Source: Capnocytophaga periodontitidis
GTDB taxonomy: Bacteria; Bacteroidota; Bacteroidia; Flavobacteriales; Flavobacteriaceae
DNA: 64,000 nucleotides
Direction: 5' to 3'
Assembly (NCBI RefSeq): GCF_016126015.1
Contig: NZ_JAEFDB010000001.1
Span: 682,001 to 746,000, forward strand
Below, piece by piece: positions 26,509 to 34,536 of this stretch; position 1 is the first letter of the stretch, and each line of letters starts with the position of its first letter. Made by a program: the position numbers and the translations under genes. The notes under the pieces are model-generated. The model saw only the letters and a program-made list of their open reading frames with translations, did no database searches and was not told the DNA's origin.

Positions 26509-26565
26509 TAAAAAATACTTTGCCAAAGGTTTTATAGCCTGTTGTGCTACAACCTTTGGCAAAGT
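26509..26565 (-). terminator. Strong terminator after prfB
   Basis: On the minus strand a perfect 15-bp stem: ACTTTGCCAAAGGTT (26565-26551) with AACCTTTGGCAAAGT (26531-26517), then a T run (A at 26511-26515 on the plus strand). It begins ten bases past the prfB stop. Confidence 0.9.
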
Positions 26566-26574
26566 TATATTTTA

Positions 26575-27682
26575 TTAATCAGTATCGCCTGCACGACTCG
26601 TACCCATAAGCATTAAGTAGGCTTTAAGAAATTCGTCGAGTTCGCCGTTCATTACGCTATCTACATCAGTAGATTCGTAATTAGTGCGTACATCCTTTAC
26701 GAGTTTATAAGGGTGCATCACATAGTTGCGTATTTGTGAACCCCACTCTATTTTCATTTTGCCTGCTTCTATCTCATCGCGTTTGGCTTGACGCTTTTTG
26801 AGTTCTATTTCATACAGTTGTGATTTGAGCAATTGCAATGCCTTGTTTTTATTATCGAGCTGACTGCGGGTTTCGGAGTTCTCAATAATAATTCCCGTAG
26901 GGTGGTGGCGGAGGCGTACTGCAGTCTCTACTTTGTTCACATTCTGTCCACCGGCCCCGCTAGAACGCATCGTCTCGAAAGTAATATCGGCAGGATTAAT
27001 TTCTATTTCAATAGTATCATCTGCTAGCGGGTATACATATACCGAGGCAAAAGAAGTATGGCGTTTAGCATTGCTATCAAAAGGTGAGATGCGCACCAAG
27101 CGATGTACGCCATTCTCTCCTTTGAGATAACCAAAGGCATATTCACCTTCAATTTCAATAGTAACTGTTTTAATGCCTGCTACATCACCTTCTTGGAAGT
27201 TGAGCGTTTTTACCTTATACTTTTGGTTGTTGCACCACATTGTGTACATACGCAAGAGCATTGAAGCCCAATCACAACTTTCAGTACCGCCTGCTCCTGC
27301 AGTAATTTGTAGTACAGCACTCATCGCATCGCCTTCATCAGAGAGCATATTGCGGAATTCCAATGCCTCAATAGCGTGTAGGGCTTGTGCGTATTGCTGG
27401 TCTACCTCGTCGGCAGTAGCTTCGCCTTCTTTAAAAAAGTCGAGCAACACCTCTACATCTGAGGTAAGGCTTTCAGCTTCCTCATAATCTTCTACCCATT
27501 TCTTTTGGGTGCGAAGTTCACGCATCACCTTTTCAGCCTCTTTGGCGTTATCCCAAAAGTCAGGTGCAAAAGTCTTCTCTTCTTCGTTACTTATTTCAAT
27601 ACGTTTGGCATCTATGTCAAAGATACCTCCTTAACGCACCCAGGCGATTCACTAAATCCTTAACTTGTTCGTTATTTGTCAT
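26575..27682 (-). CDS. prfB: Peptide chain release factor 2 with programmed +1 frameshift
   Basis: RF2 recognises UGA and UAA and triggers peptide release. The gene starts at ATG 27682 and reads [21 protein letters not shown], then an in-frame TGA (27619-27617). A +1 shift on CTT gives DIDAKRIEI and an open frame to 26575, 368 residues in all. The stop-codon recognition motif SPF lies at about 199-201 and the catalytic GGQ at about 244-246 ([14 protein letters not shown]). The site contains AGGAGG three bases before CTT-TGA-C, the canonical autoregulatory arrangement. The gene lies 54 bases downstream of frr and ends in a strong terminator. Confidence 0.96.
27616..27631 (-). promoter_or_regulatory. 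Programmed +1 frameshift site of prfB
   Basis: Minus strand AGGAGG-TAT-CTT-TGA-C. The Shine-Dalgarno-like AGGAGG (27631-27626) pushes the ribosome forward one base on CTTT when RF2 is scarce, so RF2 limits its own synthesis. The site matches the E. coli type closely. Confidence 0.92.
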
Positions 27683-27736
27683 TTCTTATTACTTATTATA
27701 TTACTATACCCTATCCTCTCTTATCTCTTACCTAAC

Positions 27737-28291
27737 CTAAACTTTTAGTATCTCAGCTTCTTTAGTAGCCAATACTTCTTCTACTTTTTTGATGTATTTA
27801 TCAGTAAGTTTTTGTACACGCTCTTCAGCATCTTTCTTGATATCGTCAGAAGTTTCTACTTTTTTGATTTCCTTGTTAGCATCTTGTCGAGCATTGCGTA
27901 CACTGATTTTAGCGTCTTCACCTTCACCTTTAGCTTGTTTTACAAGCTCACGGCGACGTTCTTCGGTAAGTGGTGGAACAGTGATAATCACCATTTCGCC
28001 ATTGTTCATAGGGTTAAAGCCTAAGTTAGCTATTTGGATAGCCTTCTCAATAGGTTGAATCATTTTCTTTTCCCAAGGCTGAATAGAAATGGTACGTGAG
28101 TCGGGAGCTGACACGTTAGCTACCTGACTAAGAGGGGTTTGCGCTCCGTAATAGTCTACCATTACGCTACTTACCATTTGCGGACTAGCCTTACCTGCGC
28201 GAATATTGCCCAAAGCCTTGTCCAAGTGTTGCAACGCCTCTTGCATCGCCTCGTTTGTAGTGTCTAAGATAATATTAATTTCTTCGTTCAT
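27737..28291 (-). CDS. frr: Ribosome recycling factor
   Basis: 184 residues, full length. RRF splits the post-termination ribosome together with EF-G. Motifs: ALGNIRAGKASPQMVSSVMVDYYGAQTPLSQVANVSAPDSRT in the head and tip region, NLGFNPMNNGEMVIITVPPLTEERRRELVK, and the long three-helix C-terminus. The gene lies in the usual pyrH-frr order, but two small membrane genes separate it from pyrH here. prfB follows, coupling termination with recycling. Confidence 0.97.
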   Translation of the reverse strand: MNEEINIILDTTNEAMQEALQHLDKALGNIRAGKASPQMVSSVMVDYYGAQTPLSQVANVSAPDSRTISIQPWEKKMIQPIEKAIQIANLGFNPMNNGEMVIITVPPLTEERRRELVKQAKGEGEDAKISVRNARQDANKEIKKVETSDDIKKDAEERVQKLTDKYIKKVEEVLATKEAEILKV

Positions 28292-28302
28292 TGTATATTG
28301 TT

Positions 28303-28536
28303 TTATTTATTAGTATTAGTTTTATTAGATAATAACTTTTTAATTTTCATTTGTAGATTATTGTTCTTCTTATGAAAGAAGAAAATACCTACAATCAATA
28401 AAATTGTCAATAATGGTTGTATAATCACAAACAAATAGATATTCACTGCTTCATAAGTAGTTCCAAAAGAATCTGCTAATAAATGCAAGCCTTCCACTAC
28501 AAGGTCAAAATATCTATGTAATAGATTTTGTTCCAT
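28303..28536 (-). CDS. Small membrane microprotein B (paralogue pair)
   Basis: 77 residues with one or two helices (about 31-55), a short Lys/Asn-rich cytoplasmic tail, and no signal peptide. The N-half HLLADSFGTTYEAVNIYLF aligns with SLANFTGFTYKEVNAIVF in the gene immediately upstream, with the same spacing to a following Pro-containing helix, so the two are tandem paralogues. It overlaps that gene by one base (TAATG) and lies 11 bases before frr. Function unknown. Confidence 0.72.
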   Translation of the reverse strand: MEQNLLHRYFDLVVEGLHLLADSFGTTYEAVNIYLFVIIQPLLTILLIVGIFFFHKKNNNLQMKIKKLLSNKTNTNK

Positions 28537-28739
28537 TAGTAGTGTGATTCTAATTGTTTAATAAAGCGCTTTTTCTCTCTGTATTGTACGTATTTAACTA
28601 CAAAAAGTACCAAAAGAGCTATATCTACCATAGGCATTAGAAAAATAAAGACAATAGCATTCACTTCTTTATAGGTAAACCCTGTAAAATTTGCCAATGA
28701 TTGCATTACTTCACAACACCAATTGAACAATACTTCCAT
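28536..28739 (-). CDS. Small membrane microprotein A (paralogue pair)
   Basis: 67 residues. An N-terminal amphipathic stretch (LFNWCCEVMQSLANFTGFTYKEVN) precedes a helix at about 26-48, then a basic tail (YREKKRFIKQL). It is a paralogue of the next gene, sharing FTYKEVN / TTYEAVN and the hydrophobic segment that follows. It starts 13 bases after the pyrH stop. No known family recognised. Confidence 0.72.
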   Translation of the reverse strand: MEVLFNWCCEVMQSLANFTGFTYKEVNAIVFIFLMPMVDIALLVLFVVKYVQYREKKRFIKQLESHY

Positions 28740-28752
28740 TAATCAGTAATCA

Positions 28753-29460
28753 TTAATCATTAACTACGGTTCCTACATTTTCCCCTGCTACTACTTTAGC
28801 GAGATTGCCTTTTTTGTTCATATCAAATACAATAATAGGCAAATGGTTCTCTTGGCTAAGAGTAAAAGCCGTCATATCCATTACTTTAAGGTTTTTATCA
28901 ATACATTCATTAAAAGAGATGTGACTAAACTTCACTGCCTTAGGGTCTTTCTCAGGGTCGGCAGTATAGATACCATCTACGCGAGTCCCTTTGAGGATTA
29001 CATCAGCATTGATTTCAATAGCGCGAAGTACGGCTGCCGAGTCAGTTGTAAAGTAAGGATTACCAGTTCCTGCCCCGAAGATAACTACACGCCCTTTCTC
29101 TAAATGGCGTACAGCACGACGCTTGATAAAAGGCTCTGCGATGGCTTCCATCTTAATAGCTGTTTGCAAACGAGTGAAGATACCTTCATCTTCCAACGCA
29201 CTTTGTAGAGCAAGCGAGTTGATAACAGTAGCAAGCATTCCCATATAGTCGCCTTGCACCCTATCCATACCATTGCTGGCTCCTGCTACCCCACGAAAGA
29301 TATTCCCGCCACCAATCACGATAGCTACTTCTACTCCTTGTTTTACTACCTCTTTTATCTCGGTAGCATATTCTTTTAATCGAGCAGGGTCAATACCGTA
29401 CTGACGACTCCCCATAAGAGCTTCCCCGCTGAGTTTAAGTAAAATTCTTTTATATTTCAT
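28753..29460 (-). CDS. pyrH: UMP kinase
   Basis: 235 residues. Phosphorylates UMP to UDP with ATP. The start [17 protein letters not shown] is family-typical. Nucleotide motifs include [45 protein letters not shown] and DGIYTADP. I chose ATG 29460, because the longer frame begins upstream of the promoter box at 29499-29506. First gene of the run pyrH - two microproteins - frr - prfB. Confidence 0.97.
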   Translation of the reverse strand: MKYKRILLKLSGEALMGSRQYGIDPARLKEYATEIKEVVKQGVEVAIVIGGGNIFRGVAGASNGMDRVQGDYMGMLATVINSLALQSALEDEGIFTRLQTAIKMEAIAEPFIKRRAVRHLEKGRVVIFGAGTGNPYFTTDSAAVLRAIEINADVILKGTRVDGIYTADPEKDPKAVKFSHISFNECIDKNLKVMDMTAFTLSQENHLPIIVFDMNKKGNLAKVVAGENVGTVVND

Positions 29461-29498
29461 TTCAATTGATAATTGACTTAATTCACTAATTTTGAGGG

Positions 29499-29529
29499 CA
29501 AAAATAAAGAAAATAAGAGTATTACGCAA
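29499..29529 (-). promoter_or_regulatory. pyrH operon promoter
   Basis: On the minus strand, TTG at 29529-29527 and TATTTTTG at 29506-29499, spacer 20. About 39 bases lie between box and ATG. Confidence 0.65.
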
Positions 29530-29610
29530 ATTATTTAGAGGAATTATAGAACACTTTGTCAAAGACTTAAATTTTTAATAAAGCATCTATAAGTCGAAAA
29601 CAACTGATAA

Positions 29611-30180
29611 TCATTCAATTGTTATAATTTTTTCTGGGGTTGCTATATGTGTAAGACGAACATCAGTAGGAAGAGAAATAGACGAAAAATTCTCTTCAGG
29701 TAAAAAAAATGAAAGCCCTATTTTAAGAGTTTCTGGACGGCATTCTGCTAAAAATCGGTCATAGTAGCCTCCTCCGTAACCTATACGATTACCATATAGG
29801 TCGTAAGCGAGAAGAGGAACAAATACTACTTCTATTTTATGTGCAGAAATAGCAATTCCATCTTTAGGTTCTGGCACTCCCCAACTATTCGTTTGTAAAA
29901 GAGTATCTTTGGTAAATGGTATAGAAGTAAGAGTTCGCTTTTCAGAGTTCATTTTTGGTACCACTACTTGTTTATTTTTCTCATAAAGAAGTTGTAGAAT
30001 AGGGGTTGTATCAACCTCATTGAGTTTTTTAATAGATAGGAATAGGTGATAACAATTATACCCCCATATATCACATAGTGAAAGCTGCTGAGCGATTTGT
30101 AGGCTCATCATCTCTCGCTTAGCTACCGATAAGGCTGTGCGCTTCTGTTTGTAGAGTTGCCGTAATTCTTTCTTGGTCAT
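29611..30180 (-). CDS. 5-formyltetrahydrofolate cyclo-ligase
   Basis: 189 residues. Converts 5-formyl-THF to 5,10-methenyl-THF with ATP. Typical N-terminal KKELRQLYKQKRTALS, ATP/substrate motifs VVPKMNSEKR and NSWGVPEPKDG, and the family signature FVPLLAYDLYGNRIGYGGGYYDRFL. The ATG overlaps the GH25 stop by four bases (ATGA), so the two are co-translated. It ends the run of M48 protease, GH25 and this gene. Confidence 0.94.
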   Translation of the reverse strand: MTKKELRQLYKQKRTALSVAKREMMSLQIAQQLSLCDIWGYNCYHLFLSIKKLNEVDTTPILQLLYEKNKQVVVPKMNSEKRTLTSIPFTKDTLLQTNSWGVPEPKDGIAISAHKIEVVFVPLLAYDLYGNRIGYGGGYYDRFLAECRPETLKIGLSFFLPEENFSSISLPTDVRLTHIATPEKIITIE

Positions 30181-31034
30181 TTGATTAATAGGGATTGTAT
30201 TTCGGTAATGTCTCCATTGAAAACATTAAAGTCTATCTTCACTTTAGCCCCTGCGGTAATGCCATTTTCAGTAAATTGCCACATCTTCCAAGTAAATACC
30301 GAGGTAGGCACCGATACATTGTTGTAGTTAGCTACCCAAAGAGGATAACTCTTAAAAATAGGGTACAAATAATCTTCATAAAAACTGATATAAGTATAAA
30401 GTATAGGTTTGCGTTTGTAGCGTTTTTCAACGAGGTCTAACCACGTTTGTATATCTTTAAGGAATTGTTCTTTTGTTTTTTTCTTGGGCAACTGTTCTAC
30501 ATCTAATATAGGTAGGAAATCACCCTTTTCAAGCGTAGTGTTTTTGAGGTAAGATTGAGCTTGTAACACAGGATCTTCATCGGGACGATAGTAGTGATAA
30601 GCCCCTCGTATCAGTTGATGTTTTTTAGCTTCCTTCCAAAAGTGAATGAAGTTTTTATCGGTAGCTTCGTTGCCCATTGTCGCCCTAAAAATAGTAAATT
30701 GCAAGGGGTAACGAACTGTTTTGTTTTTGATGTAAAGACTATCCCATTGTATTTCATCGCGCTCCTGATAATGAGAAAGGTCAATACCGAATACTTTATC
30801 GTAATACAAGCTCACTATGCGTTCAATACGCGCACTCTCGTAAGTAGAATTCATTTTGCGAGAAGTGAGTTTATTGAGGATTTTTTGGTAAAGGGCTGGA
30901 TAATAGTTTCTAATATAAAAAGCACCTCCTACCCCCAACAACAAAAGACACGCTAAAAATACACTTAAGTATTTAAAAGCGTTAGACTTTTTCCTTCTGA
31001 GGGCACGAGGTGCCTTTCTTTGTTTTTTTCTCAT
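30177..31034 (-). CDS. GH25 family lysozyme (muramidase), membrane-anchored
   Basis: 285 residues. A basic N-terminus (MRKKQRKAPRALRRKKS) and one helix at about 21-40 anchor it to the inner membrane. The catalytic domain shows GH25 motifs: FGID85LSHYQ, FRATMGNEATDKNF, GAYHYYRP and the acidic pair LPILD178VE180QL. GH25 enzymes cleave the MurNAc-GlcNAc bond of peptidoglycan. It is 19 bases after the M48 protease stop. A role in wall turnover is likelier than secreted bacteriolysis because of the anchor (inference). Confidence 0.9.
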   Translation of the reverse strand: MRKKQRKAPRALRRKKSNAFKYLSVFLACLLLLGVGGAFYIRNYYPALYQKILNKLTSRKMNSTYESARIERIVSLYYDKVFGIDLSHYQERDEIQWDSLYIKNKTVRYPLQFTIFRATMGNEATDKNFIHFWKEAKKHQLIRGAYHYYRPDEDPVLQAQSYLKNTTLEKGDFLPILDVEQLPKKKTKEQFLKDIQTWLDLVEKRYKRKPILYTYISFYEDYLYPIFKSYPLWVANYNNVSVPTSVFTWKMWQFTENGITAGAKVKIDFNVFNGDITEIQSLLIK

Positions 31035-31053
31035 TTATATGATAGAGAGGTTA

Positions 31054-31863
31054 TTATTTTATAGGTGTTTTAGGTAGGGTTACCTCTCCAGGGTCTTTCC
31101 AAAGACCATCTTTAATAGCGCGTTTTTTAGCAGCTTCAGCACGTTTTTCGCTATCGGGGTGTGAACTCATCATTTTCTGAAATTTGCTTCGAGTGTCACC
31201 CCCTGAAAGTAAAGCCATTTTTTTGAATGCAGTGTAAACTGCTACTACGTTATAACCGTGTTTTTTCATAAAGTTATAAGCGTATTCATCAGCTTGTGAT
31301 TCTTGCTTTTTACTATGTTTAGCATCAAGCATAGCATTAGCCATCTCTCCAAGTTCGGTGTCGCTCAAAGCTCTCACTGCTCCTGAAGCTGCTCCTGCAG
31401 CATCTTGGGCTGCTGCACGCATATAAGCTGATTTAATAGCATCTTTAGTATCTTCATTTTTCACGTGACCTATTTCGTGACCAATGATTGCCAAAAGTTC
31501 ATCATCAGTCATCAAATCCATCAATGAAGAGAATACACGCACACTACCATCAGCACAAGCAAAAGCGTTGATATCAATCACGTGATACACTTTGTAGTTA
31601 AGGTTGAGTCCATCTTCGCTCTTGTGCTTGCCAAAAAGGCGATTCAAACGCTTGGTATAAAGACTTTTACTATCGGTTACTGGATTGTGCTTATCCATCC
31701 ATTCTACCGATTCTTTCGAAAGTTTTTTAGCATCTTCGTTGCTAAAAGCAAGTGCTTGAGCTCCTTTAGAAACAGCGCTTGCAGCCTTTCCTAAATTAAT
31801 TTTCTGAGCTTGGCAAAAACCAAATACTCCTACGCATAACGCAGTTAAGATAATTTTTTTCAT
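31054..31863 (-). CDS. M48 family metalloprotease
   Basis: 269 residues with a signal peptide (MKKIILTALCVGVFGFCQA). The zinc motif is HE130IGH (129-133) followed by the third-ligand region QADEYAYNFMKKHGY. Peptidase M48 proteins of this short, secreted type (LoiP/YcaL-like) act in periplasmic protein quality control. An alternative is a lipoprotein, but the Phe before the Cys argues against a lipobox. It has its own promoter and leads a three-gene run. Confidence 0.9.
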   Translation of the reverse strand: MKKIILTALCVGVFGFCQAQKINLGKAASAVSKGAQALAFSNEDAKKLSKESVEWMDKHNPVTDSKSLYTKRLNRLFGKHKSEDGLNLNYKVYHVIDINAFACADGSVRVFSSLMDLMTDDELLAIIGHEIGHVKNEDTKDAIKSAYMRAAAQDAAGAASGAVRALSDTELGEMANAMLDAKHSKKQESQADEYAYNFMKKHGYNVVAVYTAFKKMALLSGGDTRSKFQKMMSSHPDSEKRAEAAKKRAIKDGLWKDPGEVTLPKTPIK

Positions 31864-31889
31864 CGAAAAATTCTTTTTAATTAATGCGA

Positions 31890-31919
31890 CAAATGTAATA
31901 CTTTTTTAATACACTACAA
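31890..31919 (-). promoter_or_regulatory. Promoter of the M48 protease run
   Basis: Minus strand TTG at 31919-31917 and TACATTTG at 31897-31890, spacer 19. Confidence 0.62.
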
Positions 31920-31962
31920 AATGTTTCTCTTTTTTTTATTTTTTTAATCCCCTCTTTTTTAC

Positions 31963-31970
31963 TAATTTTG
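31963..31970 (+). promoter_or_regulatory. udk promoter -7 box
   Basis: TAATTTTG 18 bases before the udk ATG (31988). The upstream T-rich region gives no clear TTG. Confidence 0.45.
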
Positions 31971-31987
31971 CCGCAAAATTTAAAAAA

Positions 31988-32602
31988 ATGCTTATCATAG
32001 GAATTACAGGCGGTACTGGTTGTGGTAAAACTACCGTTGTTAATCAAATAATTAAAGAACTTTCTGGCGAAGAAGTGACCGTTATCTCACAAGATTCTTA
32101 CTATAAAGACTTGAGTCATTTATCGTTTGCCGATCGCACTAAAATAAATTTTGACCACCCCAATTCTATAGATTTTGAATTGCTAAAAGAACACCTTTTG
32201 GCTCTCAAAGAAGGTAAATCAATTGAAAGTCCTACCTATTCGTTTGTAGAACACAACCGCACTCCCGAAACTGTTTTGGTAAACCCTACAAAAGTGGTAA
32301 TTGTAGAAGGCATTCTCATCTTTGCCCATCCTGATATTCGCCAATTATTTGATATTAAAATTTTTGTCCATGCCGACTCCGATGAGCGACTTATCCGCCG
32401 TATTAAACGTGACATTACTGAACGCGGCAGAGATGTGAGCGAAGTACTCAACCGTTACCAAACTACTCTCAAACCTATGCACCTCGAATTTATAGAACCT
32501 GCTAAAGAATTTGCCGATATTATTATTCCTAACAATCGCCGCAATACTGTAGCTATAGAAATCCTCAAAACTCTTGTTCACAATCGTATTTTTCAACAAT
32601 AA
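31988..32602 (+). CDS. udk: Uridine/cytidine kinase
   Basis: 204 residues. Salvages uridine and cytidine to UMP and CMP using ATP or GTP. Walker A is GITGGTGCGKTTV (7-19), followed by SQDSYYKDL, the substrate region NFDHPNSIDFELL, IVEGILIFAHPDIR, and the Arg-rich lid RIKRDITERGR. The stop overlaps the next ATG by one base (TAATG). Confidence 0.96.
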   Translation: MLIIGITGGTGCGKTTVVNQIIKELSGEEVTVISQDSYYKDLSHLSFADRTKINFDHPNSIDFELLKEHLLALKEGKSIESPTYSFVEHNRTPETVLVNPTKVVIVEGILIFAHPDIRQLFDIKIFVHADSDERLIRRIKRDITERGRDVSEVLNRYQTTLKPMHLEFIEPAKEFADIIIPNNRRNTVAIEILKTLVHNRIFQQ

Positions 32603-32910
32603 TGAAAAAAACAGCTAATTTTTCGTCTATTTTCAAAGGATACAAAAAATACCTCGTCGTAGGGGGGGTATTTACTATCTATATGCTCTTTTTTGACAAT
32701 GCTTCCTTTTTGGTACATAGAAATATGAACAGTGAATTAGATAAACTCACTCGACAAAAACAATTCTTGCAAAAAGAAATTGAAAAAGACAAAAAAGAAT
32801 TAGAGGCTCTCTATACTGATGAAGGCAAAGAAAAATTAGGACGTGAAGTGTATTATTTAAAACATGATGATGAAGAAGTTTTTATCATTGAATATGATAC
32901 CATTAATTAG
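32602..32910 (+). CDS. FtsB/DivIC-like septum protein
   Basis: 102 residues. An N-terminal stretch with one helix (about 17-33) precedes a short coiled coil (SELDKLTRQKQFLQKEIEKDKKELEAL) and the conserved KEKLGREVYYLKHDDEEVFII end of FtsB/DivIC proteins. These form the divisome complex with FtsL and FtsQ. It is translationally coupled to udk. It converges with birA with only 10 bases between. Confidence 0.85.
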   Translation: MKKTANFSSIFKGYKKYLVVGGVFTIYMLFFDNASFLVHRNMNSELDKLTRQKQFLQKEIEKDKKELEALYTDEGKEKLGREVYYLKHDDEEVFIIEYDTIN

Positions 32911-32920
32911 GTGTTAGAAA

Positions 32921-33667
32921 TTAGTACAATAGTTCTATCTGTTTGAGAGAAAATTTTTTAATTGTCTCTTCAGTTGCTACTATCAATTCTCCTATAGATG
33001 TAACTCCTTTTATAATTCCCATAAAATGTATTCCTTCAGGCGACCTAAAAGTAGATACTTTTTCTAAACGAAACAAATAATTTCTGTACTCATTATATAT
33101 CTCCTCAAAGGAAAAATTCTCTATTACACTTAATTCTTTTTCTATATCACTAATAATGCGCTTCATTAGCTGTTCTATATCCAAATTCTTCTTGATAATA
33201 TTCTTCAATGAAGAAGCTTTAGGCAACCCTTCAAACTCTATTTGATTCACATTCAATCCTATACCTATGACACTTTTAGCTATTTGTTGCCCTTGTAATA
33301 CATTTTCTATCAGTATCCCTCCTACTTTTTTATTATTAATTAAAATATCATTAGGCCATTTGATGTAGAGCTCTTCAGTGAGTGAGTGTTCTCTTAAAAC
33401 ATCTTCTACTGCTCTCACCACAGCTATAGCAACCGACATATTTAGCAAAAAAGCCTGCTGTAGCAATAGCTTTTTAGGAATAAAAAGCATACTAAAAGTA
33501 AGATTTTGATAAGGTTCTGTTTGCCATTTTGCCCCATACTGTCCTACACCTGCCGTTTGTTGTGGTGTCCATATAGTGAGAAAGTTAGGTAATGAAGTTT
33601 CAGAATGTACAAGCTCTTTTAGATAGCGATTTGTAGAATCTACAGTTTTTAATTCAATAATATTCAT
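32921..33667 (-). CDS. birA: Biotin-[acetyl-CoA carboxylase] ligase
   Basis: 248 residues from ATG 33667. Activates biotin to biotinyl-AMP and attaches it to acceptor lysines. Motifs: VDSTNRYLKEL, TAGVGQYGAKW (variant of GRGRxGRxW, here QYGAKW), LYIKWPNDILINNKKVGGILIE and GIGLNVN. It has no N-terminal helix-turn-helix, so it is a ligase only and not a repressor. The promoter box (33672-33679) ends just upstream of the ATG. Confidence 0.93.
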   Translation of the reverse strand: MNIIELKTVDSTNRYLKELVHSETSLPNFLTIWTPQQTAGVGQYGAKWQTEPYQNLTFSMLFIPKKLLLQQAFLLNMSVAIAVVRAVEDVLREHSLTEELYIKWPNDILINNKKVGGILIENVLQGQQIAKSVIGIGLNVNQIEFEGLPKASSLKNIIKKNLDIEQLMKRIISDIEKELSVIENFSFEEIYNEYRNYLFRLEKVSTFRSPEGIHFMGIIKGVTSIGELIVATEETIKKFSLKQIELLY

Positions 33668-33671
33668 AGTG

Positions 33672-33702
33672 CAAAAGTATAAATAATTTGTCAATTTATC
33701 AA
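33672..33702 (-). promoter_or_regulatory. birA promoter close to the start codon
   Basis: Minus strand TTG at 33702-33700 and TACTTTTG at 33679-33672, spacer 20. Only four bases separate the box from the ATG, so the mRNA should be nearly or fully leaderless. Confidence 0.6.
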
Positions 33703-33733
33703 TTTGTTTATTAACAAATTAAAAAAATATTAC

Positions 33734-33741
33734 TACTTTTG
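33734..33741 (+). promoter_or_regulatory. Promoter -7 box of the hydrolase-lpxB run
   Basis: TACTTTTG 21 bases before the hydrolase ATG (33763). The -33 region is AT-only with no TTG. Confidence 0.5.
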
Positions 33742-33762
33742 TCCTTTCTATAATTTGTTAAA

Positions 33763-34536
33763 ATGAAAACACCTATTTCTTACTATACTTTACAAGGTAA
33801 TCTCTCTAACAAAACACTTGTATTTCTTCATGGTTTCTTAGAAGATAGCACTGTATGGAATACACTTTCTAAATCGCTTTCCGATACTTATAAGATATTG
33901 TGTATAGACCTTTTAGGACACGGAAAAACCCCTACTATTGCCCCCGTACACACTATGGAAATGATGGCTGATGAAGTAAAAGCTGTTTTAGACTATGAGA
34001 ACATTTCTAAATGTATCTTAGTAGGACACTCTATGGGAGGCTATGTTGCACTTGCTTTTGCTGAGCGTTTCCAACAAAATATTGAAGGTTTAGTATTGCT
34101 CAACTCTACTCCCCTACCCGACTCTGAAGAAAAAAAAGCCAATCGCGACCGTGTATTGAAAGTTATTGAAAAAGAAAAAGAACTATTTGTACGTACAGCT
34201 GTTACTAATTTGTTTAGCGAAAAAAACCGCACTACAATGACAGTTGCTCTACAACAACTCATCAACATTGGTATCACAACACCTAATGAGGGGATTGTAG
34301 CCGCTTCTTTAGGAATGAAAGAGCGCCCCGATCGTACCTCAGTACTTCAACATCTTTCAGCTAAAAAACTCTTTATCTTAGGAAAAGAAGATACTTTAAT
34401 TCCTTACCAAAAAATGACAGCTTTAGGCGAATCTATAGGAATGCAAAGCGCTGTATTAGAGGGCGGACATCTGGTATATATTGAAAACGAAGCAGCCACC
34501 ATAGAGGTGTTGCGTAATTTTATGAAACAAATATGA
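33763..34536 (+). CDS. Alpha/beta hydrolase
   Basis: 257 residues, cytosolic. The fold motifs are VFLHGFLEDSTVW, DLLGHGKTP, the nucleophile elbow VGHSMGGYVA (Ser), the acid region LFILGKEDTLIP (Asp) and the C-terminal His in LEGGHLVYIE. It belongs to the MhpC/menH-like group of small esterases, but no substrate can be named. It overlaps the cyclophilin gene by four bases, which begins the run to the rhomboid. Confidence 0.9.
   Translation: MKTPISYYTLQGNLSNKTLVFLHGFLEDSTVWNTLSKSLSDTYKILCIDLLGHGKTPTIAPVHTMEMMADEVKAVLDYENISKCILVGHSMGGYVALAFAERFQQNIEGLVLLNSTPLPDSEEKKANRDRVLKVIEKEKELFVRTAVTNLFSEKNRTTMTVALQQLINIGITTPNEGIVAASLGMKERPDRTSVLQHLSAKKLFILGKEDTLIPYQKMTALGESIGMQSAVLEGGHLVYIENEAATIEVLRNFMKQI

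Noticed and set aside
26494-26562. Longer form of leucine-rich protein 1 starting near 26562
   Set aside because: It would start within the prfB terminator hairpin (26517-26565). The ATG at 26493 is the first sensible start past it.
27529-27682. prfB as a truncated gene starting at 27528 with separate small ORF upstream
   Set aside because: The upstream frame ends in TGA exactly at a canonical RF2 frameshift site with AGGAGG, so it is one gene with programmed +1 shift.
28753-29562. Longer form of pyrH from 29562 (also aroE from 18218, birA from 33694, purE from 43106, the channel from 41065, SurA-like from 20661)
   Set aside because: For pyrH, aroE, birA, purE and the SurA-like gene the extra codons lie in or too close to promoter boxes; for the channel they lie inside the upstream esterase gene. 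They lack family-typical residues. The later ATG matches the conserved start.
32236-32599. Long minus-strand frames opposite udk, rpsA, secDF and guaA
   Set aside because: They are antisense shadows of strong plus-strand genes with family motifs, and their proteins show no such motifs.
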